This document shows positions 13,404-26,560 of a stretch of DNA of 64,000 bases, piece by piece. The stretch is from Eumeta japonica (taxonomy: Eukaryota > Arthropoda > Insecta > Lepidoptera > Psychidae): positions 110,209 through 174,208 of the forward strand of contig BGZK01001297.1 of assembly GCA_005406025.1 (NCBI GenBank), given 5' to 3'. The notes below the pieces were generated by a model. The model had not been told where the DNA came from and searched no databases. It saw only the letters and a program-made list of their open reading frames with translations. The stretch's first letter is position 1. Each line of letters starts with the position of its first letter. Made by a program: the position numbers and the translations under genes.

Positions 13404-15464
13404 TATTATCAATAGCTTCATCAGACTAGCTGTGGTTGAGCCGAATGTATTTGTTGCGAATTACGCTCATAAGCGAAAGTATGAAATAACAGAAAAAGTC
13501 CCCAAAAAAATTAGAGAAAGAGTACCTTGTTTGTTTGTTTCGAAATACATAGTCACTTTTTTATATCTTTCCGTATTTTGATCGGTTGGAATGTTCTGGA
13601 TTGCAATAAATTTTGTTTATTTAGGTCGTACGTGACATGATTACGTCTTATTTTTAAAAACTATTAATAGTTTGTTTATATTCGAAGAATTTTCGTAACT
13701 ATTCCTCGAGGTGTATACTATATCGAAAATTGAGCCCTAACTAGTTAGTTTTATTTTTTGGTTGTCATTGCATTAACGATTTGAGTATAATCAATGAGAA
13801 GAATTAAAATGTTTCTGTAGCGCTTCTCTGTATCTCCGTTATACTAAATATATACCTTCTGTTTTTCTGTGTTCAATTTTCATTTTGTTTCAATCCTCGA
13901 ACGAAGAGTTACTTCATATTATTTACAAATATGGCATTAAATTTTCGACAATTCTCAATTCACGTTTGGATTAAATTTTTTACATAACTAATGCCTATAA
14001 ACGACATAAAAAAATTAAAGTTAACACGTGAAAGTTATTCTGACCGGACAGCCGAGATGCATAAATAAAGATACAATTCTGTATGGAATGAATAGGGTTT
14101 TTCGTGTTATTCTTTACTATCATACATTTATACTGAAATGTCCAGCATAAAAAATCGATATTTTTTTTTATTTTCTAAAAAATGTCACTTTTTCAATTAA
14201 CACAAACATATTGCAGAATTCGACCTATTATTATATACTATATATGATTCTTAACGGTGTTGATGTGGACCAGAAGGTTCGATCCTGATTGCGGGCGGGT
14301 GGGGTAAATAAAAACCTGGAACAAAAACAATAACAATAAAAATACAACTTTTTTTTTAATAATAAATACACAACTGTTTTTTACAAAAACGAAAATTGTA
14401 AAAAAAAATCAGATTAATTCTATAGCCGCCTCATTTACATTATTATAAATTCGTAATAATATAAGTAACCGTAACTAGTAGGGTAATTATTATCCACACT
14501 CTTTTTATATTTTTATGCTTACTTTTTATAAATTGAAAAATATTATTATGCTTTAGAGTTAGATTAATCTTAAATTATAATTTATTTGGGTTCCATGGAC
14601 TTTATGTTGTTGAAATAATTAGTTTTAATGTTCGTGGAAGATCTGTAGAGTAAAAAATATTTCCTGTATTATATTAGATCGATCTAATTAAAATCTATTA
14701 AATTTTAAAGGTCAAAATTAATAAAATGGTAAGAAGCATAAAGCAGAATAGGAGCTAGTTTTAAGGAGTCTTTTGTGATCTAATATCACAATTCTAAACA
14801 TAAAGCAGAGATTTGTTGAATTCCTAAGTTTCTTTTCCTTGGTTAATACATGAAAACTCTAAAACAAACGGAAAATATAACAATCAGTTGCACCATTAGC
14901 AAATATGATTTTTAAATTATCCGTATCCATATAGATACATCCAAACTTACAAAAAATGCGTTAAATTTCTTTGCACTACTGCAATTAATTATTACACAAA
15001 TTATGTTTCTCATATGAGATAGAAAAAAATAAATGTGTCATGTGTCAAGTTAAATGAGACACTTCCCCGTCAAATCGACGATCACTCGATATCCCCGGGC
15101 AGAAATTACTAGGCGCACATGATTGTATAACAATAATACGCTAGCGTATAGTAACATAAATTCATACGAGTCAGATACTAACAAATCACTAGCGCCACAG
15201 CGGAAATTAACTTACGCGGGGGAAAACTATTATAGCGGAAATTCGTAAAGGCGCCATTTACAAATTATTAAAATAATGGTTACGCGTGTAAGGTTACTCT
15301 TTTAGCAAGTTAAGCGAAACCTTACACAGGATTTCGTAATACGTAGACATATGCATAGCGTCTTACTGCAATATTTGTGGAAATACCAGTTTTTTAGGGT
15401 TCCTAAGTCAAAAAAAAATTAGTTTTAGCATATCCGTCCATCCCTTCGACCGAACGTCACCGCC
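13404..15464. other. Gene-free stretch with SINE-like and dispersed-repeat fragments
   Basis: No gene was recognised. AAGGTTCGATCC (near 14274) is box B-like, and the segment to 14330 ends in an A- and C-rich run, so it could be SINE debris. TTACTAGGCGCACAT near 15107 is the second copy of the motif at 12537. Confidence 0.4.
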
Positions 15465-15720
15465 TTATGGCTCTGTAATTATTGTGCTATAGAATTTTAT
15501 TAAGCGAGTACAATTCGTTTTCATAAGTTTGTCACAACGTTCGGTCATAGAAATCCGTGTGTTGTGAACCGAAGCATTATCATGCAGAACCAGTGCATTC
15601 TTCGGCCAATTTCTCCACCCTTTTTTTAAGAGACTGCTCTCAGTTGTCATAGAATATTGGCACAATAAACTTCCGCGACATTAACACCCTTATCTTTGCA
15701 GTCTACCAGCTTTTCTCCTG
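15465..15720 (-). pseudogene. mariner transposase fragment
   Basis: The minus-strand translation reads PKNALVLHDNASVHNTRIS, preceded by KDKGVNVAEVYCANIL and KKGWRNW. This is the catalytic-core neighbourhood of mariner transposases, where the usual form is LLHDNAxxH with the second catalytic Asp. Only this part survives. A stop interrupts the reading just upstream of the core and no inverted terminal repeats were found, so it is a dead, truncated copy. Confidence 0.6.
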
Positions 15721-15739
15721 CGCCTCCGCTTGTGTTCGA

Positions 15740-15990
15740 TATTGAACGAATTCCTGATCCCGGTCCCATAATCATTTCGATCCTGTTCTTAATTTCGGGA
15801 TGGTTTCCGGCCTTCGATTCTATTCCGTGACCCGCTTTCCGCCAGGGAAAATATTACTAACCTATTTTACTCAGAGAAAGTATAGCTTTCTATTAATGAG
15901 TATTTTTAAAAGTGGTTCAGTGCTTCGGTTTAATAGACGTAGTACAAACTTAAGACGAATTCGGGAACAAATGTTTTTCTTTAAAAAACT
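15740..15990 (+). repeat. Degenerate ATTTCGGTTCCGG-rich repeat fragment
   Basis: Pyrimidine-rich words such as CCTGATCCCGGTCCC and AATTTCGGGATGG resemble the internal part of the segments at 34990 and 63581. The frame at 15800-16003 is probably repeat-derived. Confidence 0.35.
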
Positions 15991-17690
15991 TCCCCGTGTA
16001 TAAGAGATTAACAAAATTTCGACTCAATCGAACGAAATATACAAATGTGTAGAGAACAAACACAAAGATGTAAATTTTTATATGTTAATTTTTGAAAAGG
16101 AAAATTTAAATCTATATTAAATGCCAACATGGCTAACATCGAATGAATAAGGATTAATATATTGATCAAAATAGCTATGCGAATATAACCCATTACTTAT
16201 ATAAGGCAAAAATAAAAGTGATTGCTGTGGATTATTTTTACGAGATAAATATATACTTATTCCAAATTTTCTTTAGACGTTTTGAGGATACACAGTCTCT
16301 TACTATATTTTATTGATGTATCTCTTAAGGTTTAGCCAATGTATAACAACCCAAACATATATTTTACAACTTGATTATAAAACATTGAATAATTTTTACT
16401 TCACATAAATAAAATAAGTGTGAATTCTAAATATAATCCTTATGTAAGAAATAGCCCAAATTATAGTAAAAAACTTTCAAATCCTTAGCATAGTTTAGAA
16501 GAACTAAGAACACAAACAGAAGACAGACGGCAATAGTGAGTTTAATTTTATGCCATATAGTGATTTAAGAATAAGTACATAGCCTGCCAGAAAAAAATTG
16601 CTGCCAATATTGTTTTGTGCTATTATTGCATATTTTAATTACGATAGCAAAATACACAGGCTTTAATTAATTTTATATATCCATCCTTGTCATAAAGTTA
16701 ATTTTTGTATTGGAAATACATGAATAAACCAAATGAGCATAAACTTGCAGGTATACCCATTGAAAAGTTTCGTAGTCTATGTTTTTTGCTTTCTTAGTTA
16801 CATCTACTCGATGATGCCACATGATTAGATTGTCATCTAAATTGCATACAATATGCAGTCATAAAGCAATACGAAATTAGAATTAAATTTAAGTTAACAC
16901 CTTCTATATACGTAATTTGTTAATTATATACGTGTCAAACCAATAGAAATATCTTACCAGCAATGAAAAAAAAATGTATCTTGTATGGGACCGTCTTAAT
17001 TTTTACTTTTTGTAAATTTTTGTGATAAGCGCCATTATGATTGTTATTGTGTTTACAATCATTCTATCTATTATGTTTCAAAAGGTGGATGAATAGATGG
17101 AGCGGGCTTAGTAATAATATTCCATTAGTATATCTTGGGTATGGAAAAAGTTGCAGGTTTTTATAGAATTTTATAATTTCTTGCATTCTGTTATGATAGT
17201 ATTTTAGTCTTTGTCTACCCTTCTGGACAATAGGTGTAAGTTTATAATTATTTAACAAAAAATAATTATAATAATACAACTTAACAATTTGTCACATTAT
17301 TTATTACTTTTATCAATATCATTTCACAATATAATTACTGACTGAAGAACCATTGTCAAATGAAAGTAATACTGGCCATATTTATATGGTTGTTTTATTA
17401 GTTCAGTGCAATGGTCATTATATATGAAAAGTGAGAGAACCCAGTTATAATGAATGGATTTGAGTGTTTTTTGTTGGGTTTCTAATGCTATATACTAAAA
17501 AGTTTACCCACCAAAAATTACTGCAAATCAGAAAATCAATTTAGAAATCTCCAAAAAAAAATAGTTATAGGAATTATAAAATATTCATATTAAGAGAATA
17601 ATAACAGGTATAGTTTTTCAGATTCCTCATACAAAATTTTTAAAAATATAAAATTTGCTCTAATTAATTTTAAAATAGATGAATGCCCAT
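15991..17690. other. Gene-free stretch
   Basis: AT-rich. A minus-strand frame at 17064-17279 (KGRQRLKYYHNRMQEIIK and on) looks mildly protein-like, and an alternative frame nearby reads ITKPAPSIHPPFET before a stop, but neither was recognised. Confidence 0.4.
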
Positions 17691-17699
17691 AAAACAGAA

Positions 17700-18085
17700 T
17701 AAATGAAAAAAGACATACTATAACTTATTTCTTTCTCATCACTGGCTCCCTTTCCACAAATACAATTTGTTTTCTAATCAGTCGTAAAATGATAAACTTT
17801 GCAATCTTTTTTTGGCGGAAAGTCATGTTTTTTCTTGCTTTTTATAGACTTCACTGTATTTTTATGAATATATTTCTACCGAGATGATGTACAAAACCAC
17901 AAATATTTAAGTATTGCAATAGACCATCATTTCTCTCTTCAGAAGCTTGTTCTAGTTTCTAATCCTCTATTCATTTCAACAATGGATTCTAAGTTAATAT
18001 TGCTCTTAGAACAAAGCTTTTCGCAAAGAAAACCAAAATTTTCTTCAACATGTGCTGAATCAATATTCTTACTGAGACTACTCAT
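17700..18085 (-). pseudogene. Possible frameshifted gene relic, unrecognised
   Basis: From an ATG at 18085 the frame runs 48 codons (MSSLSKNIDSAHVEENFGF, then FLCEKLCSKSNIN) to a TGA at 17939-17941. A shifted frame then gives LEQASEERNDGLLQYLNICG, and the third frame gives KSKKKHDFPPKKDCKVYHF and later CICGKGASDEKE. The mix of polar and hydrophobic residues is unlike random AT-rich translation. I do not recognise the protein. A real gene with short introns is an alternative to a frameshifted relic. Confidence 0.3.
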
Positions 18086-19590
18086 ACTTAATAATTATCT
18101 GTATAAAATTAATTAAATTAAAAAAAAAATTGATAACGGAAATTCGAAAATAAAAAAGATAAAAAAAACACGTAGAAATGAAATTAATTTTCTTACTATA
18201 TAAATTATTGCTGTAATGCCACGCAATGAATATATTATATTCTATATAACTAAGAGGCAAATATAACTAAGAACTGCACAAAATATTCACAATAATATTC
18301 CACTTATTCCCTGGCACCATACTAAATTTTTTGCAAAACAGAAAAACGTCTGCCACTCGTGCTCTCCACTATCCCTGCTTTCCTTTTCTACTCCCTTTTC
18401 TATACCCACTTTCCAAAAATATTTACTGTCCCTTCCTATATTTTATATAAAAACTAGTTGTACTCCAGAAAACAATAAACATGCTTTAAAAGAAATATAC
18501 TATGCTAGAAGTAGCATCATTTTCACAGGATAATAGCTACAAAAGAAATAATTAATGGAAGGTTTCAATAGGTAAACTTTCTAAATTTTAGAAATACAAA
18601 AATCCAGAAGCATCCAAATCCATTCATTATAGCTGGATTCCCAGGTATAAACCTAATGCTGCTGGTCTATATATCAAGATTCCAGTTTTTTTGATATTAT
18701 GTCCATCATTTCCAAATTAATATAAATTTAACACACAATAATGATGTAGACTATGAAAGCATAATAATAACTTGCTTAATGACAGAGGAAAGGATCTGCT
18801 TTCATGTAATCCATAAATCAATAGATTTCTAATAACAAATAAAATAAAAGAAAATGGTCACAGACAAATATGTAAAATAAAAAAATTAAAAATTAATATT
18901 TTCAAAGGTAAACTTAATTTCAGTTAAGCATAGTGCATAAAGCCATATTTATAAATGCAAAAAACGAAAAATTATAATATTTTATGTACATATATTAATT
19001 CAAAGAGTGAGTGATGAAATAAGAGAGAATTATTTTGATACTTTTCAGAATAGAATGCAAAGTCGTCAGTGATCTAAAAATTTGAAAAGCTAAATTTGTA
19101 ATTCCACACTGCAAAAATTTATTTTTTGTACTCATATTTGCTTTTCAACACAAATAGCTATAGATCATTGTATTGTCATATTTTTCATGTTACATAAATA
19201 ATAGATTTAATTTTGTGTATGATAAATTGTTGATAAATCGCACCTTAATGTATAAGCTTTCCAAAAATTATTGTTGTAGAGATAAAGAATACAAATAAAG
19301 TAATTCATTGAAGTAACACATTGCAAATAGTTAAATGATTCTGTAAGTGGAATTTTGTCACTTTGTATGTATAAATTATGGAACACTATATCAATTCACA
19401 ATCACAACACTAAAAATTTTTTAGTCAAATTTACTTATTGGTAAACATTTTGCTTTAAAAATAAAATATCTAAATAAATATTTTAAGGGCGTAAATACCT
19501 AACTTCATGCATTAGTTAGAAATGCCTAAATATTTTTATATTGCCAAGATTAAAAATATAACCTCTGCAAAATCATGGCTGTGGTGACCA
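18086..19590. other. Gene-free stretch
   Basis: No gene or element boundary was seen. The words near 18613-18643 (AAATCCATTCATTATAGCTG) are an inverted copy of 17433-17465, a decayed repeat pair. Confidence 0.4.
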
Positions 19591-19739
19591 TGTTAAAATG
19601 AAATTTCTGAATCTCGTTCGTGTTAGCATGCTTATTATTGAATTGAATTTTTATTTCAGTACAACTGTTAAGTACAGCAAAGAAATTAATATACGGGTAA
19701 TAATTTTATGGTATCATAAAAAAAAAATGTTTTTTTGTT

Positions 19740-19978
19740 TAGATAATATGCAATACCCTAATTTCCATTCATCTATGATTATTCCACTGATGTTTCAAGT
19801 GCCACTACAAAATGCCATTTTTATGCAAACTTCAAATAACGGAGACATCATACAAGAATTTCAGACAAACACAATGATGACGTTCTTGGAGAGTGTTGCC
19901 ATAGTTGAATTAGCAGTCCATCAAGTTCATATTTTAAAAATACTAAAATCCACTAACAAAACAGGACGTTACTTATAA
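19740..19978 (+). CDS. Possible terminal exon, unrecognised
   Basis: A T-rich tract ending TTTAG at 19739-19743 is followed by an open frame of about 77 codons (MQYPNFHSSMIIPLMFQV, FMQTSNNGDIIQEF, and a C-terminal STNKTGRYL) ending in TAA. The composition is more protein-like than neighbouring frames, but there is no matching upstream exon, recognisable domain or clear polyadenylation signal. It may be chance. Confidence 0.2.
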
Positions 19979-20404
19979 CTACTATGTTTTTAACAAACAA
20001 AATTTTGTATAGTATTATAAAATATAATCAGTGTAATACAAAATTTATAAAATTTTAGTTCATTTAAAAAAGAGTTTAAAATGATGGCGTTACCCCTCAC
20101 TCGCACCTTATTATTGTTTATATTTACAAATAGCCATACAATGTGCAAAAAAATTTAACCTGATGAAGGGCCTTAAATAAACTGGTATGTACTGATATTT
20201 TTCTTTAAAAATAATAATTATAAATCAAGCCAAATTTTATCTATTTACAAAATAACTTTTGCACACTAGTGGTTTTTGTCATCTATATTTTAAGTCATAA
20301 GTATAAAAGCAAAAGTATACTTCTAAGCAATTATAAATAGAAGTATACTCAGTCACTTATGTAGTTCTTAAAGAATATTAAATATATAATAAAACTTTTT
20401 ATTT

Positions 20405-21140
20405 TAGAGCGGATTGGGAGGCAAAAGTTTTCTTTGTTAACAGTACTCTTTGTACCACAAGTGGTACGGACAGCCGCGCTCTTAGTGTTAAATTGGACAA
20501 TGTGTAAAATAAATATGTAAATATAAATTACTTAAATAATGTAAACGGCCTTAGATTAAGGATTCTTTTGTGTGTTTAATTGTGTTTCTTGTGTGTTTTG
20601 ATTAATTAGTTTAAATAATTGTCTTTTATTACCCGGGTAGGGATTAGTTGTTAGGAATTGTTCATTTTGTAATATTTGTTTATATTGTTTGTGTTTTAAG
20701 GGAATATTTCTTGTTTGTCTATTATGTCGTACTTAATTATAAATACAAAACTATTGTAATGCAAATTTGAGTGGCATATAAAATTGTGCCTTGACGGAGG
20801 GAACCTATGAGGTCCGCAGCGGTTTATACGGCACGACTGCGAATCGGTGTACCGAGAGCATGTGGCGCTCATACGTGAAGTGCATGGCCACGCCCCCTCG
20901 AATGTAATGTATGCAGTTCAAATGTACAGGCGGATGTGCCATCTATAAATTGCAGCAGAATCGGTGCAACCGTCGCAGTTGTACTCCGACCTCCGCTTGT
21001 GAAGTTCGTGCTGCAATAAACAAGTTTCTACATCGAAACGCTCATCATTTTTCTAAAAAACCGTAAAAATCTGTTCTCCGAGGCGACTGTGAAGGAAATC
21101 TGAAATGCAGGCTTATGTGGCGGCACTGAAATCGCCGTTA
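20405..21140 (+). mobile_element. LTR-like segment (solo LTR or 5' remnant)
   Basis: The right half has the layout of a retrotransposon LTR promoter: a TATA-like CTATAAATTGC, about 30 bases to CGCAGTTGTACTCC (initiator-like), then AATAAA within 70 bases. A small GTACCAC/GTGGTAC inverted repeat lies near the left end (about 20450-20466). No gag or pol frames follow, and paired LTRs or target duplications were not found, so the boundaries are uncertain. Confidence 0.35.
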
Positions 21141-21900
21141 TATTAAGTATTAACGACAATTTTCAATTATTTTATTAAATCAGGTTACACCCTTATTTTA
21201 TATATTGTATGTCAAAAGATTTAATTTCTTGGTAATATAATTACATTGATTATTTAATCAGAATAATGTAATTCCACAATTAAATCGTCTAATTGAAGAG
21301 AAATTATTAGAACTGAGAAATAATTATAAAATCACGTAGAAGTAAATTTTGAACCATGAAAGTGACTTAGTGATTGAATTTGAATTTTACTAAATTACTA
21401 GAAAACACTACTAACTAATAAAATATTTTTTTTAACATAAGGGGGATAAAATCACTAACTTTAGTGAAAAATCTAATAACGTGGCAACACTGCTTTTACT
21501 GTCACTTTTATATGACAGTGTTAATTTATAACTAAATATGAGTACACCTTCTTACTTCTTTGTTTCCCTGGTATTATATAAAACTGAACGACTTGTTTGT
21601 TCAGTGGATGTCAAAATATCCTCAATTGGGTATAATAATAAAAATAAATGATGATTGATCCTTTCTAATTAATAGTTAATTAAGTTAATAGTTGCAATTG
21701 AAATATATCTATAATTGATGTATTATTAATTTGCTTGTTAAGTTATACACATACCACAAGTGTTAATTGTTGTAATTAATCAAAAACTGGAATAACATAG
21801 GTAAATTCAATTAAAAGGGTATAAAAACATTGTTGTTGGTATTGAAAGTAGGAAAAGGCAAACGATAGAATAAAGCATAATGTAATAAAATAGAATATAT
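21141..21900. other. Gene-free stretch
   Basis: AT-rich with no recognised feature. Confidence 0.4.
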
Positions 21901-21916
21901 GTTTTCTTCAGTAAAT

Positions 21917-22267
21917 ATGTCTGGCAAACCAGTTGATAGTGTTGCAGGTGAAAACTATCTTAAACACAAATGTTAGGTCTCGTTGTCCGATGATGTTAGA
22001 TGTTCATCAATAGCATCCTAGGAATTTAAAAATATTGAAAATGACCGAAATCGTGCTTTGGACCTGATGGGGCTTGCGACTTGTTTGGTTGCAAATTGTG
22101 ACTGGTACTTAAGCGAAGATGGCGGGTTGCGTTATTGGGCGTTACTACTGCCTAGACATTTTAGATTTTTATTGTTATTACCTTAGTAAAAATTATATTT
22201 AAACAAATTGTTGGATAGGTGGAAAATTAATTGTAATTCAATAAAAGTGATACAAAAAAAAAAAAAA
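21917..22267 (+). pseudogene. Retrocopy-like stretch with poly(A) tail
   Basis: An ATG at 21917 opens 19 codons (MSGKPVDSVAGENYLKHKC) to a stop. After a further stop, a frame of about 49 codons follows (ENDRNRALDLMGL, then WYLSEDGGLRYWALLLP). The segment ends with AATAAA at 22240-22245, a 14-base A run at 22254-22267, and then unrelated GC-rich DNA. Signal plus untemplated-looking A tract at genomic level suggests a retroposed transcript. The parent gene was not recognised. Confidence 0.35.
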
Positions 22268-25200
22268 CAAGTGGCAAAGCCCGCCGCCTCTATTCAGACC
22301 GTGTCACGTTCGAGTTTTGTTCTATATACTACTTTTATCTATAGTTTTCTCTTTGGTAGAGAAACACCACTAGTGGTAATACTTTGAGAGAATTAGAGAT
22401 TTTCGTAAAAATTTCGACTTTTCGCAAAGTTATCGATATTATTTTCAGTTTCATTTTTGAAAATCGAGTGGTTCGTCATAAGAAGTCATTACAATTTGTT
22501 ATTATTATTATTGGAAGGAAGTTTGTTAATGCGGGTTGCGGGAAGTGTCAGTTGGCAGAAATCGTCTCGGAAGAAAAAGCGTTATGCTCCGTCTATTCGA
22601 CTCTCAGCGACTCTCTCTCCCATTAATTATCTAGTTAATAAGCAAGTGTGACGGCAGCCGCTAAAACCGTTTTCAACATTTTGGTAAAAAATTATATCTA
22701 TTATCATGTTACATGCATTTGCAATGAATAATAATGTCATTGAGGTAATTTCTTTATGATTATTTTTCGATTGTTTTCGTTTTCGGAGATGGAGTTTCCA
22801 ACTTAAAGTTGATCGTCTGTTCTCGCGCTGCGACGTCCAGCTCGCGGTCGCCACACGTTAACCTTTCTTCTCCGACGGTTATCGGTTTTACCTGCAACGA
22901 GGCCTGTCCATTGTCATTTCAACTTATTGATTCTGTGAGTTAGGACGGTTAGTCTTGTTCTTCTACAGGTATACTCGTTTCGAATAATTATCCCGCGGAG
23001 AAACCAAGAGCATTTTTTTTTTTATCTTCAAATATTTCTAACTTGACTTAGTCTCATAAGTATATAGCTAACCTTAATTATGAGTCTATTACTTTATTTA
23101 ATAATAAATCTATTAATTAATAAGAGTCTATTACTTAATAACACTGAAAAAATCGTCCGTAAGTTAGTTTCAGTGACGAATAGAAATTTTTCATGAACGT
23201 ACAAAAAATTAGCTAGATTTTCATACAAATCCATATCCTACTCAGATAATGGATCTCTCTTTATTCCTTTAACCAATACTTTTCAGAGATTGAACTTTCA
23301 AAAATACTTATTTATAAGTAGATAGTTTCAGCATTTTCGGCTTAGCGGTGATGAATCAATCAGAGTTTGCGATTTCATCTGATATTGTTTGACTCATAAA
23401 AAGTAGGGGAGTATTAAAAAAAATATAAATAAAATAAATATATATGCATATGAAAAATTCATAGCAAAATTAATGAAAGTGTGAATTTATTTAAATAAAA
23501 TTCTTGATTGTATTTCACCTTTTCTTTTTTATTCATTTTTGTGATTTTAGTATCTAGTAAAAAAATTAATGAACGATCAAAGTCCAAAGCAAACGCAGGT
23601 CCTCAGCTAACAAACCTTTTATACAAAAACCGTACCAAAAGTAACTTTTATTTATTGAACGTAATATTTTCTATTCGTAATTTACTAGGTTGGCAGCAAA
23701 CTGTAAGAGATTATTGGACATTGGTGCTCTGAGTACGCGCATATTTGTACACTCATTTAATGTAATACTAAACAATCGACATCACAAGAACACGTCAATA
23801 AGCAAGCGATACACATTCTAAAAAAATCAGCTAATACGAATAAGATTTCCACCTTGAGGGTTCCGTACAAATGGAATATGTATGTAGAAATTTTATCCAT
23901 CAGATATTTCGATGATTTTTACCTGTTTACGATACCGCTACTAGTACCATATCGGTTCCAGGAAATGAAAATCTTTTATTTTCTTTCTCTATTTACAAAA
24001 AATATTGGTGAAAAAATTTTGAGTAATCGAAATTTTTGAAATCTTAATCTTTCATAAAGGGAAATTAAAAAATGTTCTGCCATATATTGGTCTACATTAC
24101 AGTGCATACAACTCTAAATGTCAGTATTTAACAGCAAAAAAAAAAACCTTTTTGTGTTCGATATTACATCTACGAATTAACGAATTATGGATTTTTTTCT
24201 TAACTAGTGATGGGTACCCATAGATGTGACTGTGTGTGACCTTGCTCATGTTAAATTTCATGATTCTGGGTCAATGAGAAATATTCTAAAGATTTTGATT
24301 TATTGGCGTATCAAAATACCCTAAATCACCGTATTTTTTATTGCGTCGACTTGAAAGACTGGTTTTTTTACAGCTTTAAGCAACCGTAGACTATGTATGT
24401 GATATTAATTATAACGTTATACCTGCACGCATTCCTGAGAAAAATGTTCTTGGCAGACACACAGATGGATGAACAACAGTTTACGGGTCCTCGTACGTTT
24501 CTACGCCGATTCCCAACCGATGACGAGGATCTTCGGCCAGCTTCAAAAAAAAATCCACCAACTGTATTGTTGTTCCACCACGTGTTCCCTATATCCCTGC
24601 TTTTTAATGATTTTAACGCTCAAACTAAACCTCGCTCCCTCGATGCTTTTATTCACAAAAAACGTATAATGTACCAAAATACAAATATTAAACATATTTA
24701 ATCACTTACATTTACCTACTACTTATTACTACTATTAATTCCATTAATTGCAGGCAGCGACATGTGGAAGCGGGGCGAGGGTCCGTTTTTCCTTAATGGC
24801 TATTTATGTGGCTCCAGCCCCCTCTTCATTAGTATATATTATTTTTTATGGTGCTAAACACCATCAGAGTTTATTTGATAGTCGCTGCCCACAGACGTGT
24901 TAATTAACAATGATTAATACAGGATAATGAAACGACAAATATCTATATTATTTATTACGAATTGCATACGTGAATTTCATAATATTCTAATAAGAATTGT
25001 TTTTTTAATGTTTACTACTACCTATCTTATATTTACTTTATAACTAAGCATATTTTAAAAACGATTATATTTTAATACAATTCACTATGTGGATTAATAG
25101 CGTTATAAGTTTCGGCAGTTCCGTACAAACAAAGTGATTTTATAAGGGTTTCTGAGATACGGAGGTAAGATAAGTTTTTGAGATACAGAATTCTAAAAAG

Positions 25201-25900
25201 GCTGACGGCAGAGTTTCTTTCAGGAGAGGGTAAACACAAGAAAATTTAATGTTATAAGGTATATTAAGCAATTAATTTTTCGTTTGACTAAATTCACTTA
25301 AGAGGCATATATGTTACCCAGTCTGACCAACCTTGGCAACATCCTTAATTTTAAATCCCTTTTATTTCATGAGTTGCATAATACAATAATCATAAAAAGT
25401 CAGTTGCTTTTATGAAGCATAAACGGTACGATACCGTGTGACCTTTAGCATTTTAAGGCGTAAAATAATTTTATGTTCACAATTTTATGGTTTATAATCT
25501 TTTTCATTTTTACTCTATTTTCTCAAATAGCATTTTTGTCGATATTTTAGGGCCATAGAAAGATGTTACAAGTACCTAGTTCTTACTATCCTCAATAGCA
25601 AGCGATACGCCAGTCACTTTATTTTCCAACTTTACTCGTAAATTCAATCTCAAGTTTCGCCCCATTTCCTTTAATAAATTTTAATTATATTTAATCTTGT
25701 TTTTTTTTTTTCAATTCATGACAAATGAATCTATTCGCTCCGTGCCTCGGTGACTAAGTTAAGTCGTCGGTCTTGGACTTTGTCATCGCATCGGTGACAA
25801 TTCTATCCAGTACAGCCAAAGTAAGTCAAAGATTGGGTTCAAAAATCTTATTTTAAAATAAAAAGATAGCGCGACGGTAGCGTGAAGAATACTTCAGCAG
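22268..25900. other. Gene-free stretch with GC-richer patches
   Basis: 22800-22980 is GC-richer and ends CTTCTACAG/GTATAC, which could be an untranslated exon with a donor, but nothing coding adjoins it. 23660-23750 carries one copy of a dispersed repeat (TAATTTACTAGG and on) also seen near 26348 and 28998. No gene was recognised. Confidence 0.4.
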
Positions 25901-26233
25901 CCCCATCTATCGATTAAAATTGACATAAAGATATCTAACTATTTATTTGAAAATAGATATACCCTTCGGTGGTGATCTTTTTATAGGAAAAGCCGGCGTG
26001 TTGCCGCCGTCGTCGTCGCCACAGTGCCTATTCGCAGTTGACCAGGGTCGCAGCAGGTATGATCTCGTGTGGTAAACAATGAACAAGTAGTTAAGATTTC
26101 CAAGGTACGAGGGTAACAGGAACTATAACAATTTTCATTCTAATGGAATAGGTGTTGTAACTGTTTAACCATGAAAACCTACCAAATAAAAGAGAAAGGT
26201 TACACTGTGGAGAAGAATCGTTGGTGTAATTAA

Positions 26234-26260
26234 GATCCGCCATTAGGAAAATGGCGGATC
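26234..26260. repeat. Perfect 11-bp inverted repeat
   Basis: GATCCGCCATT and AATGGCGGATC are separated by AGGAA. It is GC-rich in an AT-rich region and its role is unknown. Confidence 0.7.
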
Positions 26261-26329
26261 ATAGCTATATACCAATCCTCATCCGCTAGTATGTAAGGAA
26301 GTCCTACTGACACTGCGGTGCGACAACGA

Positions 26330-26560
26330 ACAGTGCATTACCTTTGTAATTTACTAGGAAAGCAATAAACCGCAACAAACGTCTATGACATAGAAATCTA
26401 CAGAGCCCCCGCGGACAGGAGGTATGCTAGACGTGCAACAAGTGTTTCGTTTGATCTACCAGGACAGCAGCAAACGATAGCGATTATATGATACGTGACA
26501 AACTGCGCAGGCGCATGGTTTGAACGTGTTGTGTAAACATTGTGGTTACTGTATTTTTTG
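26330..26560 (+). repeat. Dispersed repeat, copy 2
   Basis: GTAATTTACTAGGAAAGCAA and, further on, GTGCAACAAGTGTTTCG followed by GATACGTGACAAACTGCGCA match 28970-29095 (GCGCAACAAGTGTACTC, then GATACGCGACACGATGCGCG). A shorter match lies at 23668-23745. The class is unknown. Confidence 0.55.
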
